Origin: Acidobacteriota bacterium
Lineage (GTDB): Bacteria > Acidobacteriota > Terriglobia > Acidiferrales > UBA7541
Direction: 5' to 3'
NCBI GenBank assembly: GCA_003224085.1
Contig: QHYK01000038.1
Location: 124,001-188,000, forward strand
DNA length: 64,000 nt
A program made the position numbers and the translations under genes. Positions within the stretch are counted from its first letter, which is position 1, and each line of letters opens with the position of its first letter. This document shows positions 60,342-64,000 of this stretch, piece after piece. Under the pieces are notes generated by a model. That model saw only the letters and a program-made list of their open reading frames with translations. It ran no database searches and had not been told where the DNA came from.

Positions 60342-63300
60342 TCAGAAGTAGAGGCGCAAGCCGAACTGCATGATGCGCGGCAGATGCGTGCCTGTGGCGT
60401 GCAGGAAGCTTGTGCCTGCGAAACTGCCAGGTGTGATCTGGTTCGGCATGCTGCTACTTATGCTATTGAACTCGGTGTGGTTGAAAACGTTGAAGTTCTC
60501 CCACCGGAAGTCCATCCCCGTTTTTTCGGTGAACGCAAACTTCTTAAAAAGACCGAAGTCGAAGTTCGTGCGCCGAGGCAAGTACAGGGTGGCACGTCCG
60601 ACATTTCCGAAGGTGAGTCCTGTGGGAAGTGCAAACGCCATCGGGTTGTACAAGAGCGGTCCTGGCTGGCTCGGGTCTTGATTTGCCGTGAAGCCGCTGT
60701 GAGGGTTGCTAACCTGGTCGGGGCGCGAGCCGGTACCCACGCCATTGCCCACGCCGGCGTTATCTCCAAAGGTCGTGCCATTGGTGACGCTAAACGGATT
60801 TCCTGTCGCAACCACTGTGATACCGGAAACTTGCCAGCCGCCAAGCAGCGTATGCGAAAATCCGGAACCCTTAAAGAAGGGCAAGCCATAAACATAGCTG
60901 ATCGCAAGATTATGGCGCTGGTCGAAAGAGGAGCTGCCCCTGTTAGCAGCTATATCGTAAGCATTCACGAACGCGCCATCGTAGCGGTCGGAGGAATTGT
61001 CAATGGAGTGGCTGTAGGTGTAGGCAAGGCTCAATGTTAAATCGCCGACATTGCGACGTGCCGCAACCTGAAGGGCGTTGTAGATCGAATTGGCCACATC
61101 CCGAAGATAAGTAAGGTTGCTGTAGCCGGGAAATGCAGTGCGCCGCGGGTCCACGCTGGTTCCGCAACCGGCGATGAGCAGGTTGGTCTCCGCCTGTCCA
61201 GTAACGGGTACACCGTTCACCGTGGGGTTAAGCACACCAGTTGTGGGGCAGACGGTGTTTATAGGAGGGCCGCCCGCTACGGCATTTTGCGAGGTAATAA
61301 TCGGTTCCCCCTTAGTATAGGGATTCGCGACGCCTGCGCCGCAAGGGCCACCGCCAATGATTGGGCAGAGCTGGTTACCGTTGCTAAGAGAGGTCAGATG
61401 CGTGCCTTTACTGCCGACGTAGGCAGCCGAAAGGACAACATGATAAGGGAGGTCTCTTTGGACGTTCAGGTTCCACTGCTGAACGTAAGGCCAGACCGCC
61501 TTGTTGGGAATGGAGTTCACCGAAAGCGGAAAGAGCGGAACACCAGCGCCAGCACCAATGCTTTGATAGCCAACGATGTTGGACTGAGTTGCTGCCAGGA
61601 TGAGCGGCGGAGAACCCTCGAGCGATTCCGTATTGCCCTCGTTGCCGTTGGTGTGTTCGAAGAAAATCCCAAAGCCGCCTCGAATAGCAGTTTTTCCATC
61701 ACCTTTCGGGTCCAAGGCGAAGCCGAAGCGCGGTGCGGGGTTGAAGAGATGTCCCGCTAGACAGCCAGCGTTGGGCGAAGAGCCAATAGAGACGGTTGGA
61801 AAAGCTGACCCGGGGAGCAAAGGCAAATTGCCTCCCGATCCACCGCACTGGACAAAGCCGTTCAACGGATTTCCGGTACCCGAGCCGGTGTTTAAGGAAC
61901 CATCGGCGTTAAATCCGGGTTCATTGGCCGCAACAAACTTGGTGGGGTCAAGGTTGAAGGCGTGTTTGTACCGTTCGCGGTAAGTGCCAAAAAGGCTCAG
62001 CCGCAAGCCCAGATTCAGAGTCAGGCGTTTGTTTACCCGCCAGTCGTCCTGGAAATAGGGCTCCACGATTTTGTAGCGATCATAGTACTTGAGGATCGCG
62101 CTCCACTGCTTGTAACTGGCAATATTTCCCAACAGCAAGTCAGCGAACGTGTTTCCCGTACTGACGGAGGAGCCCGTGCTGAAGCTCAAGATGCCCTGGA
62201 CGTTAGGGGAGTTTTCCTCGTTCTTCTGCGCGAAAGCTGTGTAAACGCCCATTTGCAGTGTATGCGTTCCGACGATCTTGGTGAGGTTATCGCGATACGT
62301 ATACGTGGGATTAGCGTTGTTCCATGGAAAGTAGCCCGTATCCTGGGCCAATGAGCCATTGGAGCCGCCGTCATACGCGGTGTTACCGCTAAGGGAGATC
62401 GAAGGCAGCTTTCCGCCAAAGCCATTATTGAAAAGAGACCCCATCGTTCCAGCAGGAAGCGGCGCGGGACCGTTCAATGCGGTTAGGAAAATATGATCAG
62501 CCGTGTAGCTGGCAACAAATTCGTTGAGCAGGGTCGGCGAAATGTTCGCGTTCAAGCGCGCCACGAAGCTCGACCCCGGACCGACGAATTTGGTCTGGAT
62601 GCTCTGAAAGTCCGAGGTACCGTTGCCCCACAGAGGGTTAGGCACGATGGTCTGCCAGGAATCATGGATGTAGCGGAAAGTCAGGCGGTAATTATTGGTC
62701 AGGTTATGATCGACGCGCAGGAGTTCTTCTCGCCAAGTCTCCGGCGTAGACACGGTCTGCACCACGGCCGGGAAGCCGCCGAGCGTAAGGCCAGGCGTCT
62801 GATGAGGAATCAACGCAAGCAACGCCTGCCCGACTGCGGTCGGTGTAATCGTATTGTTCGGGAAAGGCTGTCCGGCGTTTGGCCCGGTGGTTTGGTGCGG
62901 GCAGTCGGATCCTGGGCAAAGGTCACTAAAGTTGCCGCTGCGCTCGGCATCGGAGGGAACGTTCTGAGGGCTTATGGTGCTAGGAAACTTTTGCTTTCGC
63001 CACTCCTCGGAGAAGAAGAAGAAGGTTTTTTTCTTGTCGTTGTTGTAGTGGTTGGGAATGTAAACGGGTCCACCGAGAGTGTAACCGTAGTCGTGCTTCT
63101 TGTAAGGAGGCCTGGGGTTTTTGGCCGCGTTGTCAAAGAAATCGTTGGCGTTAAAGAAGTCGTTGCGGGCGTATTCGAAGGCACTGCCATGGAAACTCGC
63201 GGTTCCGCTCTTGGTCTCGATTTCAACGGTGCCGGAGCCGTTTCGTCCGTATTGAGCTCCATAATTGGAGGTCAGCACCCGAAATTCGGCGATGGCCTCG

Positions 63301-63995
63301 GGATTGGGATAAACGTTGAGTGTGCCATTGCTCCCGTTATCCATGTTGTCGCCGCCGTCGATCTCCCAGTTGTTATATTCGGTGCGCCCGCCGTTCATGC
63401 TGTAGGCCACGCTGCCATAGACCCCGACCCTGCCTTCATCCTGGCCTGTCTGGCTGACGACGCCGGGAGCAAGATTAACGAGCTGAGTGAAGTTCCGGTT
63501 ATTTAGCATTAGCTGGCTGATTTCTTTGCCGGTTACGGTGTTTCCAAGATCGGAAGAGGTCGTTTCTACCTGTGCGATGCTTTCGCCAGTAACTTCGACT
63601 ATCTCGTTGACTGCGCCGACCGTCAGAGTGATATCCACGCGAATCTTTTGGGCGACATCAAGTTTCACACCCTTGGCTTGATATTTCTGAAATCCTTTTG
63701 CTGTAACGGCGATGTCGTAGGTGTCGCCGGGCAAACCGGAGATAACGTACACGCCGTCGGTGTTTGTGGTTGTGTTGCGGGTCAAGCTGCCAGCGGCATT
63801 GGTGAGCATGACTTCAGCGCCGACCACAGCGGCACTGGATTTGTCCACGACCGTGCCGCTGATGTAGCCAGTGTCCTGAGCACGCGTGGCAAGAGGGAGG
63901 ACAAGCAAGGCCACCAACAAGCAGAGCCACAAGCGCGCAGCCCCCATTGTATTGATTCGTTGAATCAAGCGATCAATGTAAGAGTTTTCCGTCAC
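60342..63995 (-). CDS. TonB-dependent receptor, Oar-like, with N-terminal carboxypeptidase-regulatory-like domain
   Basis: DTGYISGTVVDKSSAAVVGAEVMLTNAAGSLTRNTTTNTDGVYVISGLPGDTYDIAV; plug and barrel; ends MQFGLRLYF. Confidence 0.92.
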   Translation of the reverse strand: MTENSYIDRLIQRINTMGAARLWLCLLVALLVLPLATRAQDTGYISGTVVDKSSAAVVGAEVMLTNAAGSLTRNTTTNTDGVYVISGLPGDTYDIAVTAKGFQKYQAKGVKLDVAQKIRVDITLTVGAVNEIVEVTGESIAQVETTSSDLGNTVTGKEISQLMLNNRNFTQLVNLAPGVVSQTGQDEGRVGVYGSVAYSMNGGRTEYNNWEIDGGDNMDNGSNGTLNVYPNPEAIAEFRVLTSNYGAQYGRNGSGTVEIETKSGTASFHGSAFEYARNDFFNANDFFDNAAKNPRPPYKKHDYGYTLGGPVYIPNHYNNDKKKTFFFFSEEWRKQKFPSTISPQNVPSDAERSGNFSDLCPGSDCPHQTTGPNAGQPFPNNTITPTAVGQALLALIPHQTPGLTLGGFPAVVQTVSTPETWREELLRVDHNLTNNYRLTFRYIHDSWQTIVPNPLWGNGTSDFQSIQTKFVGPGSSFVARLNANISPTLLNEFVASYTADHIFLTALNGPAPLPAGTMGSLFNNGFGGKLPSISLSGNTAYDGGSNGSLAQDTGYFPWNNANPTYTYRDNLTKIVGTHTLQMGVYTAFAQKNEENSPNVQGILSFSTGSSVSTGNTFADLLLGNIASYKQWSAILKYYDRYKIVEPYFQDDWRVNKRLTLNLGLRLSLFGTYRERYKHAFNLDPTKFVAANEPGFNADGSLNTGSGTGNPLNGFVQCGGSGGNLPLLPGSAFPTVSIGSSPNAGCLAGHLFNPAPRFGFALDPKGDGKTAIRGGFGIFFEHTNGNEGNTESLEGSPPLILAATQSNIVGYQSIGAGAGVPLFPLSVNSIPNKAVWPYVQQWNLNVQRDLPYHVVLSAAYVGSKGTHLTSLSNGNQLCPIIGGGPCGAGVANPYTKGEPIITSQNAVAGGPPINTVCPTTGVLNPTVNGVPVTGQAETNLLIAGCGTSVDPRRTAFPGYSNLTYLRDVANSIYNALQVAARRNVGDLTLSLAYTYSHSIDNSSDRYDGAFVNAYDIAANRGSSSFDQRHNLAISYVYGLPFFKGSGFSHTLLGGWQVSGITVVATGNPFSVTNGTTFGDNAGVGNGVGTGSRPDQVSNPHSGFTANQDPSQPGPLLYNPMAFALPTGLTFGNVGRATLYLPRRTNFDFGLFKKFAFTEKTGMDFRWENFNVFNHTEFNSISSSMPNQITPGSFAGTSFLHATGTHLPRIMQFGLRLYF

Positions 63996-64000
63996 GGTAG

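Overview
The window looks like a GC-rich chromosomal segment of an Acidobacteriota-like bacterium. That placement is an inference from two Oar-like TonB-dependent receptors, many Sec/Tat-exported enzymes and the gene content. I see no rRNA, tRNA, CRISPR array or prophage. Most of it is ordinary metabolism: hutH with a leucine/acyl-CoA catabolic cluster, methylmalonyl-CoA mutase subunits, pyrE, truA, leuC/leuD, threonine synthase, degQ/HtrA, hrcA-grpE-dnaJ, amidohydrolases, aldehyde dehydrogenases and Gfo/Idh/MocA oxidoreductases. The strongest hidden signal is at 38749-39327 (minus). The ORF track splits one exported peroxiredoxin into two same-frame ORFs at a TGA that sits exactly at the catalytic cysteine position (FAFTGG-TGA-TKQMQ). 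A 13-bp bulged stem-loop follows directly, as expected for a bacterial SECIS, so this is a probable selenocysteine peroxiredoxin. Other points of interest: a ThiS/MoaD-like sulfur carrier ending GG-SQCS next to threonine synthase; a promoter plus structured RNA plus terminator upstream of that pair; a frameshifted IS200/IS605-type TnpB element abutting the dnaJ stop codon; three decaying genes, one with an 8-bp tandem duplication that accounts for a frameshift; a long hairpin-bearing leader of a TonB receptor; helically phased TTGAC repeats before hrcA; and several dispersed or palindromic intergenic repeats. All calls are by eye. No database search or folding program was run.
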